NCBI GenBank assembly: GCA_014238345.1
Contig: JABABF010000109.1
Coordinates: 1 to 16,451, forward strand
Length of the DNA stretch: 16,451 nt
Direction of reading: 5' to 3'
Origin: Gammaproteobacteria bacterium
GTDB taxonomy: Bacteria > Pseudomonadota > Gammaproteobacteria > JABABF01
Shown: piece by piece, positions 6,302-14,662 of the stretch
Position numbering within the stretch: the first letter of the stretch is position 1
How the letters are laid out: every line of letters starts with the position of its first letter
Made by a program: the position numbers and the translations under genes
Notes under the pieces: generated by a model
Database searches by the model: none
The model's input: only the letters and a program-made list of their open reading frames with translations
Told to the model about the DNA's origin: nothing

Positions 6302-8083
6302 ATGGCACAAATGCGTAGCATGACTTTTGATGCCCTGATCATTGGCGGTGGCGGTGCCGGATTGCGCACTGCCTTGCAGCTGTCCGGCTCTGGCTATCGC
6401 ACGGCGGTGGTGTCCAAAGTCTTCCCGACGCGCTCGCACACTGTCTCAGCTCAAGGTGGCATTACCTGCGCCATCGGTAGCGCTGATGCCGAAGACGACT
6501 GGCGCTGGCACATGTATGACACGGTCAAGGGCGCAGACTACATCGGTGATCAGGCAGCCATTGAGTACATGTGTCGCACTGGTCCCGAGGTGGTGTTCGA
6601 GCTAGAGCATATGGGCTTGCCATTTTCACGCACTGATGAGGGGCGTATTTATCAGCGTCCCTTCGGCGGTCAGTCGCGGGAGTATGGTAAGGGGGGACAG
6701 GCGGCGCGCACCTGCGCTGCTGCTGACCGCACGGGGCATGCCCTATTGCATACGCTATATCAGAATAATTTACGCCATGAGACAACCTTCTTCAATGAGT
6801 GGTTCGCCGTCGATTTGGTGTTGAACTCAGCCGGTACTGTCACGGGTGTGATTGCGATCAATATTGAGGATGGCGAGACGGTTTTGCTACAGTCTCGTGC
6901 CACTGTGTTAGCCACTGGCGGTGCCGGGCGCATCTATGCATCGACCACCAATGCACACATCAATACTGGCGATGGTATCGCCATGGCATTGCGCGCCGGC
7001 ATCATGGTGCAGGATATGGAGATGTGGCAGTTCCATCCCACCGGTATCCACGGTGCTGGGGTCTTGGTGACCGAGGGCTGTCGCGGCGAGGGGGGCTATT
7101 TGATCAACCGAGACGGTGAGCGCTTTATGGAGCGCTACGCCCCCAATGCCAAGGATTTGGCCGGTCGCGATGTGGTTGCCCGCTCAATGGTGTTGGAGTT
7201 ACAGGAAGAGCGCGGCTGTGGTGATGAGCGCGACCATCTGCTACTCAAGCTCGACCACTTGGGCGAGGAAGTATTGAATAGCCGGTTGCCGGGCATTTGC
7301 GAGCTGGCGCGCACTTTTGCTCATGTTGACCCGGTGCGTGAGCCGATTCCAGTGGTGCCGACTTGCCACTATATGATGGGGGGGGTGCCGGTCAATATCG
7401 ATGGGCAAATCCTGCGCCAAGCCGATGACGGCAGTGATGAGGTGGTGGCCGGACTTTATGCCTGTGGTGAATCTGCCTGTGTTTCGGTACACGGGGCCAA
7501 TCGCCTCGGCGGCAATTCGCTGTTAGATCTGGTGGTGTTCGGTCGCGCCACCGGTCAGTTCATCGAAAGTGCATTGCGTGATGGAATCTCGTTGGAGAGC
7601 GCATCAAGCGATGACGTGGAGCGGGCGATGGCTCGGTTGCGGCGCCTTGATAGCGGTAGTGCTGGCAATAATGGCGACACTCCTGCTGCCTTGCGGCGCG
7701 CCATGCAGGGCATCATGCAACGCTGTTTCGGAGTATTTCGCAGCGGTGAGTTGATGCGCACGGGTCGCGATGAACTCCAAGCGTTGCGCCCCCGCATTGA
7801 GGCGTTGTCGCTCAGTGATCAAAGTTCGGTCTTCAATACCGAGCGCTTTGAGGTTCTCGAATTGCAAAACCTTTATGAAGTGGCCGAGGCCACGGCTTTT
7901 ACCGCTGAGTTGCGCACTGAGAGCCGCGGTGCCCATGCCCGCGAGGATTATCAGGAGCGCGATGATGAGAATTGGCTGTGTCATTCACTGTATTGGCGCG
8001 ATGGCAACCGCTGTGGGCGCCGTGCTGTGAACTTTTCCCCGGCTGGCATGGATGCTTTTCAGCCGACGGTGCGGAGCTACTGA
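6302..8083 (+). CDS. sdhA: Succinate dehydrogenase flavoprotein subunit
   Basis: SdhA oxidises succinate to fumarate on the cytoplasmic face of the membrane and passes electrons to SdhB. The 593-residue length is normal. The FAD-binding motif is [28 protein letters not shown] carries His46, the expected site of covalent FAD attachment. Active-site residues are His245 (HPTGIHGAG), Arg289 (GRDVVARS), His356 (CHYMMGG) and Arg401 ([14 protein letters not shown]). ATG 6302 is chosen because GGAG at 6288-6291 lies ten bases upstream; a TTG at 6299 is a poorer alternative. A run of eight G at 7378-7385 encodes the MGGV part of the active-site loop. The sdhB start follows 29 bases after the stop. Confidence 0.98.
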   Translation: MAQMRSMTFDALIIGGGGAGLRTALQLSGSGYRTAVVSKVFPTRSHTVSAQGGITCAIGSADAEDDWRWHMYDTVKGADYIGDQAAIEYMCRTGPEVVFELEHMGLPFSRTDEGRIYQRPFGGQSREYGKGGQAARTCAAADRTGHALLHTLYQNNLRHETTFFNEWFAVDLVLNSAGTVTGVIAINIEDGETVLLQSRATVLATGGAGRIYASTTNAHINTGDGIAMALRAGIMVQDMEMWQFHPTGIHGAGVLVTEGCRGEGGYLINRDGERFMERYAPNAKDLAGRDVVARSMVLELQEERGCGDERDHLLLKLDHLGEEVLNSRLPGICELARTFAHVDPVREPIPVVPTCHYMMGGVPVNIDGQILRQADDGSDEVVAGLYACGESACVSVHGANRLGGNSLLDLVVFGRATGQFIESALRDGISLESASSDDVERAMARLRRLDSGSAGNNGDTPAALRRAMQGIMQRCFGVFRSGELMRTGRDELQALRPRIEALSLSDQSSVFNTERFEVLELQNLYEVAEATAFTAELRTESRGAHAREDYQERDDENWLCHSLYWRDGNRCGRRAVNFSPAGMDAFQPTVRSY

Positions 8084-8112
8084 GTGCGGTGGGCAAAGAC
8101 GGGAGCAATGTA

Positions 8113-8826
8113 GTGAGCAACAAGCTACAGATCAGTATCTATCGCTATCGTCCAGAGCACGATGAAGCGCCGTGGATGCAGGATTTAGAGTACGAGACAG
8201 GGGGGCGCGACCTGATGGTTCTCGACGTGTTGGAAGGTTTGCGCGAGCAGGATCCATCGCTGAGCTACCGGCGCTCTTGTCGTGAGGGAGTGTGTGGTTC
8301 CGACGGCATGAATATCAGTGGTAGGAACAATTTGGCCTGCATTACCCCCCTGTCTCAGGCGGCACCGGATGGGCGCTTGGTGCTGCGTCCATTGCCCGGC
8401 CTACCGGTGGTGCGCGATTTGGTGGTGGACATGACAATGTTCTATCGGCAGTACGAGAGCATTGCTCCTTATCTGATCAACGATAGCCCGCCGCCAGCTA
8501 TTGAGCGCCTTCAGTCTCCCGAGCAACGTGCACAGCTCGATGGTCTCTACGAGTGCATTCTATGCGCTTGTTGCTCCACGAGCTGCCCTTCGTTTTGGTG
8601 GAATCCAGAGCGTTTTGTCGGCCCGGCGGGGCTGCTACAAGCTTGGCGTTTTTTAGCCGATAGTCGGGATACCGCCGACGAAGAGCGCTTGGCGGGCTTA
8701 GAGGATGCCTTCAGCTTGTTCCGTTGCCACGGCATCCAGAATTGTGTGGCATCCTGTCCTAAAAAGCTCAATCCAACCCGCGCCATTGGTGAGATTCGCA
8801 ATCAATTGATCAAGCGGGCGGTCTGA
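8113..8826 (+). CDS. sdhB: Succinate dehydrogenase iron-sulfur subunit
   Basis: SdhB carries electrons from FAD to quinone through three clusters. The 237-residue product matches the usual 235-240. The [2Fe-2S] ligands are Cys56, Cys61, Asp64 and Cys76 (SCREGVCGSD and NNLAC), with the aspartate found in the E. coli enzyme. The [4Fe-4S] ligands are Cys148, Cys151, Cys154 and Cys215; the [3Fe-4S] ligands are Cys158, Cys205 and Cys211. The start is GTG 8113, favoured by GGGAG at 8101-8105 seven bases upstream and by the normal N-terminus SNKLQISIYRY. The frame is open further upstream into sdhA, but that extension is not family-like. sucA follows after seven bases. Confidence 0.97.
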   Translation: MSNKLQISIYRYRPEHDEAPWMQDLEYETGGRDLMVLDVLEGLREQDPSLSYRRSCREGVCGSDGMNISGRNNLACITPLSQAAPDGRLVLRPLPGLPVVRDLVVDMTMFYRQYESIAPYLINDSPPPAIERLQSPEQRAQLDGLYECILCACCSTSCPSFWWNPERFVGPAGLLQAWRFLADSRDTADEERLAGLEDAFSLFRCHGIQNCVASCPKKLNPTRAIGEIRNQLIKRAV

Positions 8827-8833
8827 GCAGACA

Positions 8834-11704
8834 ATGACGCAGAAGCTGCGACGCGGGTCGGCGGTCCAGAGTCTGGACGCTTGGCGCGCTAATTCTCAGC
8901 TGGCAGGCGGCGGTTCTTGGCTAGAGCAGCTGTACGAGCGCTATCTTAGCGAACCAGAGGAGCTCAGCGAGGATTGGCGGCGCTATTTTAGTGAGTTGCC
9001 AGCAGTGGAGGGCGCGACCGCTGGTACGCCGGAAGCATTGCACAGTGTATTGCGGCGCGACTTTAGACGGCGCAACTTGGGGCGTGCCACTGCCACCGAG
9101 CCGACGGCTCCAGCGATCTCGCCGTTACAGGCGCGGCTTGATCACTTGGTTGAGGCCTACCATCGCATTGGGCATCGCTATGCTCGTTTAGATCCGTTGG
9201 ATTTGGCTCCGCGGGTACCGTTGGATGAACTGGCAGCGGAGCACTACGGTATTTCCCCAGCAGATTTTGCTGTGGAATGTGAGGCCGGTGGCTTGCGTGG
9301 GGGGCGAGAGCGGGCACCACTGTCCGAGATTATCAAGGCGCTGGAGCGCAGCTGGTGTGGCTCCATTGGAGTGCAGTTCATGCACATGCCAAACGCGGAG
9401 GCGCGTCGCTGGATCATCGACCGCATGGGAGCTACAGCAGCGCACTACGGTCTCAGCGATGGCGAGCGGCGCCATTTGTTCGTGCGTCTGACAGCTGCCG
9501 AGCAGCTGGAGCAATATCTGGGTCTGCGTTATCAGGGTACCAAGCGCTTTGGACTGGAAGGTGCTGAGAGCATGTTGCCGATGGTCGAGGAGATTATCCA
9601 GCGCGCTGGCCGAGCCGGTGTGTTAGAAATAATTGTTGGTATGCCACATCGTGGAAGATTAAACTTGCTAGTCAATACATTAGGGAAGCGTCCTGGAGAT
9701 TTGTTTGAAGAGTTTGAGGGGCGCGTTGACGATCATTTCGACTCTGGGGATGTCAAATACCACAAGGGCTTTTCCTCCAATGTGCGCACGGGTGACCACG
9801 AGGTGCATCTGGCGCTGGCGTTCAACCCATCGCACTTGGAAATTGTGACACCAGTGGCACAGGGCTCTGTGCGCGCACGCCAAGATCGCCGCCACGATGC
9901 AGCTGGGCACAAGGTATTGCCGCTGGTCTTGCACGGCGATGCCGCATTTGCCGGGCAGGGTGTGGTGATGGAAAGCTTGCAGATGTCGGCCACTCGCGCC
10001 TTTGGTGTTGGCGGCACGATCCATCTGGTGCTGAATAATCAAATTGGTTTCACCACCAGCGATGTCCGTGATGCCCGCTCCACCGAATACGCTACCGATG
10101 TGGCAAAAATGCTCGGTGTGCCGGTATTCCATGTCAACGGCGATGATCCTCAAGCGGTGGTGGCGGTGGCGCGTATGGCGCTAGACTATCGCATGTGCTT
10201 TGGCCGCGATGTGATCATCGATCTAGTCTGTTATCGGCGGCGTGGACATAACGAGGCCGACGACCCCTTCCTGACCCAACCCAAGATGTACCGTCGCATC
10301 GCTGAGTTGCCTACGGTGTGTGAGCTCTACGCCGCGGAGCTCGAGCACAGTGATCTATTGCGCGAGGGCGAGGCCAAATATCTGGCGGAGGATTACCGGC
10401 GACGCCTAGAGCGGGGGGATCATGTGGCCGAGGGTTTGGTGCGCGAACCCGACCGGCGCTTGTTTGTTGACTGGTCGCCCTATCTGAAACGCCATTGGGA
10501 TGATCGTTGCAATACTGCGGTGCCGCTCGAGCGCCTGCGCCCGCTGGCTGAGCGGCTCGCACGCCTGCCAGAGGGCTTTTCGCCACGGCGTTCGGTGAGC
10601 AAGCTATTTGAGGATCGGCAGAAAATGGCGGCTGGCGAACAGCCGCTGAACTGGGGTTTTGCCGAGAACTTAGCCTATGCCACGCTACTGGATGAAGGTT
10701 ACTCCGTGCGTCTCGTTGGCCAAGATGTGCGGCGCGGCACCTTTTCCCATCGCCATGCCGTGTTGCACGATCAGAATACCTGTGCCGAGTACGACCAGCT
10801 GGACGAATTGGCGCGTGAGTGCGCCAATTCGTCCAGCTTTCAAATCTACGATTCGCTACTTTCAGAGCTGGCCGTCCTCGGCTTTGAGTATGGCTATGCG
10901 GCCACCTCGCCGTCGACGCTGGTGATCTGGGAGGCGCAGTTCGGTGATTTTGCCAATGGTGCTCAGATGGTGATCGATCAGTTCATCAGCAGTGGAGAAT
11001 ACAAGTGGGGGCGTTTGTGTGGCCTGACCATGTTGTTGCCACACGGTTACGAAGGGCAGGGGCCAGAGCACTCTTCGGCGCGCTTGGAGCGCTATTTGCA
11101 GCTCTGTGCAGAGCACAATATGCAGGTCTGTGTACCGACGACACCAGCGCAGATTTTTCACCTGTTACGCCGTCAAGTACTGCGCCCCTTGCGCAAGCCG
11201 CTGATCGTGATGTCTCCGAAGAGCCTCTTGCGCCACAGTGAGGCGGTGTCATCGCTGGCCGAGTTGCACAATGACGGTTTCCAGCCGGTACTGGCCGACC
11301 CGGCCGCCCCGCCACGCGGTGATGTGCGTCGCGTGGTGCTGTGCTCTGGCAAGGTATACTACGACCTTCACGCTCAGCGTCTAGAGAGTGGTTGCAAAGA
11401 CTTGTTATTGTTGCGCATTGAGCAGTTATATCCTTTTCCGAGGGCGGCGTTGGACACCGCGTTGCGCCCTTATCGTCGCAATGCTTTGGAGCGGATCGTG
11501 TGGTGTCAAGAAGAGCCACGCAATCAAGGGGCGTGGCGCAGTGGCATGCGCACTCCGATTGAGCGCCTGTTGCGCAATCAACTCGGGATTGATTTGGAAT
11601 TGGAATATATCGGTCGTGAGAATGCTGCCGCTACCGCTGCCGGTTATGCTGGGGAACACCGTGTGCAGCAGCAACAGCTAGTACGCGAAGCAGTGGGTGG
11701 CTGA
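8834..11704 (+). CDS. sucA: 2-oxoglutarate dehydrogenase E1 component
   Basis: SucA is the thiamine diphosphate enzyme that decarboxylates 2-oxoglutarate and passes the succinyl group to the lipoyl arm of SucB. The 956-residue length fits the family. The N-terminus has the E2-binding type segment SWLEQLYERYL and DWRRYF. MPHRGRLN includes His272 of the active site. The thiamine diphosphate motif runs from GDAAF (Gly368-Asp369) to NN (401-402), followed by QIGFTTS. The C-terminal half has the usual WEAQFGDFANGAQ, GYEGQGPEHSSARLERYLQ and MSPKSLLRH segments. Two oddities lie inside: an AT-rich patch of unusual codons at 9621-9720, and a perfect 18-bp inverted repeat at 10797-10838 in a surface-type linker. 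The start is seven bases after the sdhB stop. Confidence 0.98.
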   Translation: MTQKLRRGSAVQSLDAWRANSQLAGGGSWLEQLYERYLSEPEELSEDWRRYFSELPAVEGATAGTPEALHSVLRRDFRRRNLGRATATEPTAPAISPLQARLDHLVEAYHRIGHRYARLDPLDLAPRVPLDELAAEHYGISPADFAVECEAGGLRGGRERAPLSEIIKALERSWCGSIGVQFMHMPNAEARRWIIDRMGATAAHYGLSDGERRHLFVRLTAAEQLEQYLGLRYQGTKRFGLEGAESMLPMVEEIIQRAGRAGVLEIIVGMPHRGRLNLLVNTLGKRPGDLFEEFEGRVDDHFDSGDVKYHKGFSSNVRTGDHEVHLALAFNPSHLEIVTPVAQGSVRARQDRRHDAAGHKVLPLVLHGDAAFAGQGVVMESLQMSATRAFGVGGTIHLVLNNQIGFTTSDVRDARSTEYATDVAKMLGVPVFHVNGDDPQAVVAVARMALDYRMCFGRDVIIDLVCYRRRGHNEADDPFLTQPKMYRRIAELPTVCELYAAELEHSDLLREGEAKYLAEDYRRRLERGDHVAEGLVREPDRRLFVDWSPYLKRHWDDRCNTAVPLERLRPLAERLARLPEGFSPRRSVSKLFEDRQKMAAGEQPLNWGFAENLAYATLLDEGYSVRLVGQDVRRGTFSHRHAVLHDQNTCAEYDQLDELARECANSSSFQIYDSLLSELAVLGFEYGYAATSPSTLVIWEAQFGDFANGAQMVIDQFISSGEYKWGRLCGLTMLLPHGYEGQGPEHSSARLERYLQLCAEHNMQVCVPTTPAQIFHLLRRQVLRPLRKPLIVMSPKSLLRHSEAVSSLAELHNDGFQPVLADPAAPPRGDVRRVVLCSGKVYYDLHAQRLESGCKDLLLLRIEQLYPFPRAALDTALRPYRRNALERIVWCQEEPRNQGAWRSGMRTPIERLLRNQLGIDLELEYIGRENAAATAAGYAGEHRVQQQQLVREAVGG
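10797..10838. repeat. Perfect 18-bp inverted repeat inside sucA
   Basis: AGCTGGACGAATTGGCGC (10797-10814) and its exact reverse complement (10821-10838) are separated by the six bases GTGAGT. It encodes most of SucA residues 655-668. Such a perfect stem is very unlikely by chance in coding sequence and would form a strong hairpin in the message. Confidence 0.97.
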
Positions 11705-11720
11705 GTCGTCGGTGGTGCTG

Positions 11721-11782
11721 TGGGGCATTGGGGCATCGTGCAGTCGTGCAGTACTGCTAGCGAGAGTGACCAAGAGTGACAA
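11721..11782 (+). repeat. Three short tandem duplications before sucB
   Basis: The sucA-sucB gap holds TGGGGCAT twice (11721-11736), immediately followed by CGTGCAGT twice (11737-11752). Further on comes AGAGTGACCA followed by AGAGTGACAA (11763-11782, nine of ten bases alike). All three are direct and adjacent. The ribosome site of sucB (GGAGG, 11784-11788) begins just after the last one. Confidence 0.9.
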
Positions 11783-11796
11783 CGGAGGCTGATAGC

Positions 11797-13065
11797 ATGG
11801 CGCAGGAAAAACAACCTAGCGGTGATAGTCTGGATATCGTCGGGCCACAATTTCCTGAGTCGGTGGCCGATGGCGTGATCGCCGTATGGCATAAGAAACC
11901 TGGTGATTCGGTGCAGCGCAATGAGCTGTTGGCCGAAGTGGAAACTGATAAAGTGGTACTTGAGATCATGGCTCCCGAAGCGGGCACACTGAGCGCCATA
12001 CTGACCCCCGAGGGTGCCACCATCATCAGTGGCCAGGTGCTGGCACACTTGACAGTGGGCACCCCCGCCGCCGCGCCATCTTCAACGACTGAGCCGCCCG
12101 CCGTGCCAGCCCCTCCCGTATCGACCGATGATACGCGTATTAGTCCAGCCGCCCGCCGCCTGATTGCCGAGCAGGGACTAGATGCCACAACCATTGCCTC
12201 CAGCGGTCAGGGAGGGCGTCTGCTCAAGGAAGATGTGCTGAAACACATCGCCGCTACCGAGGCTACGGAGATTGAGCGCACAGCCGCTGAGGCTCCTGCA
12301 AGTGCCCAGAGCACTGTCGGGTCGCCGGTCAATACCAGTCCGAGTACCAGTGGTGGCGAGTCGGGACGCACTGATAAGCGGGTGCCGATGAGCCGCCTGC
12401 GTGCGCGCGTCGCCGAGCGGCTGTTGCAGGTACGCCAAAACACCGCCATGCTGACCACCTTCAACGAATTGGATATGGGGGCGGCGATGGAGTTGCGGCG
12501 TAGCCATGGCGCGGCATTTGAGGAGCAACACGGTGTGCGTTTGGGCTTTATGTCATTTTTCCTGCGGGCGGTGGTGAGCGCTCTGGGTCGCTATCCGGAG
12601 ATCAACGCCTCCATTGATGGCGATGACATTGTCTATCACAGCTATTTTGATATCGGCGTCGCCGTCTCCAGCGAGCGCGGCTTAGTCGTGCCGGTGATGC
12701 GCGATGCCGACCGCCTTGATGCTGCAGGCATGGAGCGTTGGTTGGGTGATGCTGCCAAGCGCGCCCGTGCCGGAAAGCTAAAGCTGGAGGAATTGTCCGG
12801 CGGGACTTTCACTATCACCAATGGCGGTGTTTTTGGCTCGTTGCTGTCGACACCGATCCTAAATCCACCACAGACCGCGATCCTCGGCATGCACAGTATT
12901 CAAAAGCGGGCGGTGGTACGCGATGGGCAGATTGTGGCGCGACCGATGATGTATGTGGCGTTATCTTATGATCATTGCTTGGTCGATGGACGCGAGGCGG
13001 TGGGTTTCCTGCAAGCGATTTGCCAACATGTTGAGCAACCAGGCCTTGCCCTGTTGAACTTGTAG
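11797..13065 (+). CDS. sucB: 2-oxoglutarate dehydrogenase E2, dihydrolipoyl succinyltransferase
   Basis: SucB forms the core of the 2-oxoglutarate dehydrogenase complex and transfers succinyl from its lipoyl arm to CoA. With ATG 11797 it has 422 residues. GGAGG lies eight bases upstream; a GTG at 11776 would add seven residues. Domains in order are a single lipoyl domain (residues 1-90) with Lys52 in ETDKVVLEI as the lipoylated residue, an alanine/proline linker, an E3-binding domain (about 115-151, ISPAARRLIAEQGLD), a second linker, and the catalytic domain (about 193-422). The active-site motif reads DHCLVDG, with His393 and Asp397 present but Cys394 where the family almost always has arginine (DHRxxDG). 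The lpdA gene follows 51 bases later. Confidence 0.97.
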   Translation: MAQEKQPSGDSLDIVGPQFPESVADGVIAVWHKKPGDSVQRNELLAEVETDKVVLEIMAPEAGTLSAILTPEGATIISGQVLAHLTVGTPAAAPSSTTEPPAVPAPPVSTDDTRISPAARRLIAEQGLDATTIASSGQGGRLLKEDVLKHIAATEATEIERTAAEAPASAQSTVGSPVNTSPSTSGGESGRTDKRVPMSRLRARVAERLLQVRQNTAMLTTFNELDMGAAMELRRSHGAAFEEQHGVRLGFMSFFLRAVVSALGRYPEINASIDGDDIVYHSYFDIGVAVSSERGLVVPVMRDADRLDAAGMERWLGDAAKRARAGKLKLEELSGGTFTITNGGVFGSLLSTPILNPPQTAILGMHSIQKRAVVRDGQIVARPMMYVALSYDHCLVDGREAVGFLQAICQHVEQPGLALLNL

Positions 13066-13116
13066 GTGGCGCGTGCTGAGTTGATGACAATCTTTGGTAG
13101 CGCGGGAGCTTAGCCG

Positions 13117-14568
13117 ATGGCGAGCGCAGATTCCTATGATGTGATCGTTATCGGCGCTGGTCCCGCTGGTTATGTGGCGGCTATTCGTTGTGCTCAATTA
13201 GGTATGCAGGTCGCCTGTATTGAGCGCCGTGGGGTGGCAGCTGGCGGGGAGGCGGCGGTCTTGGGAGGCACTTGCCTCAATGTCGGTTGCATCCCCTCTA
13301 AGGCCTTGCTTGACAGCTCGCAACGCTTTCTGGATGCCAGTTCTGAGAGCTTGGCCTCGCATGGTGTGCGCACTGCTGAGGTGAGTTTAGATTTGTCGGC
13401 GATGATGGCTCGCAAGGAGCAGGTGGTGCAGCAGCTGACACGCGGTATCAGCGGCTTGTTCAAAGGCAATAAAGTGGTGCCGTTGGCCGGAGAGGCCACG
13501 CTACTGTCTGGACGGGCTGTTGAACTCAGAGTACCGAATGCCGAGCCGCGCCGCCTGCAGGCCAAACATGTGATCCTCGCGACGGGTTCTGAGCCGATGG
13601 CGCTGCCGAGTGCCCCCTTTGATGCCGAGCGGATTGTCGATTCGACCGGGGGACTCTCCTTTGGAGAGGTGCCAGCGCGTCTGGGTGTCATCGGTGCTGG
13701 AGCTATCGGCCTCGAACTGGGTAGTGTCTGGTCTCGGCTTGGAGCCGAGGTCGTCATCATTGAGGCGTTGAGTGATTTTCTTCCCGCTGTTGACCGCCCA
13801 GTGGCGCGCGAGGCGGCCAAGCTATTTGCGGCTCAAGGTCTGGACATCCGCCTTGGTAGCCGTTTGGAGTCGGCCAGTGTTGATGCTGATGGTGTGGTGA
13901 TCAGCTATACCGATGCCCAGGGAGAGCAGCACAGTGAGCGCTTTGACCGCTTGATTGTGGCGGTCGGCAGACAGCCCTGTAGCGATGGCCTGTTGGCTCC
14001 CGATGCTGGTGTGACGATCGACGAATCAGGGCGCATTCCAGTAGATGCACACTGTGCTACAGCGCTTGACGGTGTTTGGGCAGTGGGCGATTTGGTGCGT
14101 GGGCCGATGTTGGCGCACAAAGGAGCTGAAGAGGGGGTGATGGTGGCCGAACGCATTGCAGGCAAACCAGCTACTCTCAACTACGATACCATCCCCGGAG
14201 TGGTGTACACCCACCCCGAGGTGGCTTGGGTCGGTCGTCATGAAGAGCAGCTGCAGGCGGCAGGCATTCCCTGCCGTGTTGGCGCATTCTCTTTCGCCGC
14301 CAATGGCCGTGCGTTGGCAGCGGGTGAGGCCAAGGGGCTGGTGCGCATCATCGCTGATGCCGAGACCGACCGTATCTATGGCTGTCATATTGTTGGACCC
14401 GGAGCCGCCGACTTGGTGCAACAGTTGGTGATCGCCATGGAGTTCGGTGCCAGCGCCGAGGATCTGGCTCTGATTGTCACCGCACATCCCACGGTTTCTG
14501 AGGCGGTCCACGAGGCTGCACTGGCAGTGGATCAGCGGGCTTTGCACGCCCTCAACCGCCGTCGCTGA
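13117..14568 (+). CDS. lpdA: Dihydrolipoyl dehydrogenase (E3)
   Basis: This flavoprotein reoxidises the dihydrolipoyl arm of SucB with NAD+. The 483-residue length is normal. The FAD motif is VIVIGAGPAGYVAAI near the start; the redox disulfide is Cys53-Cys58 in GGTCLNVGCIPSKALL. The NAD-binding motif is GVIGAGAIGLELGSVW. The active-site base is His457 with Glu462 in AHPTVSE, supplied to the partner subunit of the dimer. ATG 13117 has GGGAG (13104-13108) eight bases upstream. Its place between sucB and sucC marks it as the E3 of the 2-oxoglutarate complex, as for lpdG of Pseudomonas; it may also serve other complexes. No second lpd gene is visible in the window. Confidence 0.97.
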   Translation: MASADSYDVIVIGAGPAGYVAAIRCAQLGMQVACIERRGVAAGGEAAVLGGTCLNVGCIPSKALLDSSQRFLDASSESLASHGVRTAEVSLDLSAMMARKEQVVQQLTRGISGLFKGNKVVPLAGEATLLSGRAVELRVPNAEPRRLQAKHVILATGSEPMALPSAPFDAERIVDSTGGLSFGEVPARLGVIGAGAIGLELGSVWSRLGAEVVIIEALSDFLPAVDRPVAREAAKLFAAQGLDIRLGSRLESASVDADGVVISYTDAQGEQHSERFDRLIVAVGRQPCSDGLLAPDAGVTIDESGRIPVDAHCATALDGVWAVGDLVRGPMLAHKGAEEGVMVAERIAGKPATLNYDTIPGVVYTHPEVAWVGRHEEQLQAAGIPCRVGAFSFAANGRALAAGEAKGLVRIIADAETDRIYGCHIVGPGAADLVQQLVIAMEFGASAEDLALIVTAHPTVSEAVHEAALAVDQRALHALNRRR

Positions 14569-14571
14569 GCG

Positions 14572-14595
14572 CAATGCACAGAGTTCTGTGCATTG
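14572..14595. repeat. Inverted repeat between lpdA and sucC
   Basis: CAATGCACAGA (14572-14582) and TCTGTGCATTG (14585-14595) are perfect reverse complements with two bases between them; a real RNA hairpin would have ten pairs and a four-base loop. No U-run follows, so it is not a standard terminator. The right arm shares its last three bases with the TTGACC of a possible promoter, as an operator would. Confidence 0.92.
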
Positions 14596-14621
14596 ACCCA
14601 TGTCGCACCAGCGTAGACAAT
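14593..14621 (+). promoter_or_regulatory. Possible sigma70 promoter for sucCD
   Basis: TTGACC (14593-14598, five of six to consensus) is followed after 17 bases by GACAAT (14616-14621, four of six). Transcription would begin near 14628, about 35 bases before sucC. The preceding inverted repeat overlaps the -35 by three bases. Both elements are plain in the sequence; activity is inferred. Confidence 0.4.
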
Positions 14622-14662
14622 AGGCAGTAGCCGTCCACCGCCGTATTTAAATCTAGTCAAGC

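Noticed and set aside
10986..11519. Minus-strand 177-codon frame opposite sucA
   Set aside because: The sense strand encodes conserved SucA motifs throughout, and the antisense product has no family features.
14572..14595. Inverted repeat after lpdA as an intrinsic terminator
   Set aside because: No T-run follows the stem on either strand, and sucCD continue in the same direction; operator or RNA stability roles fit better.
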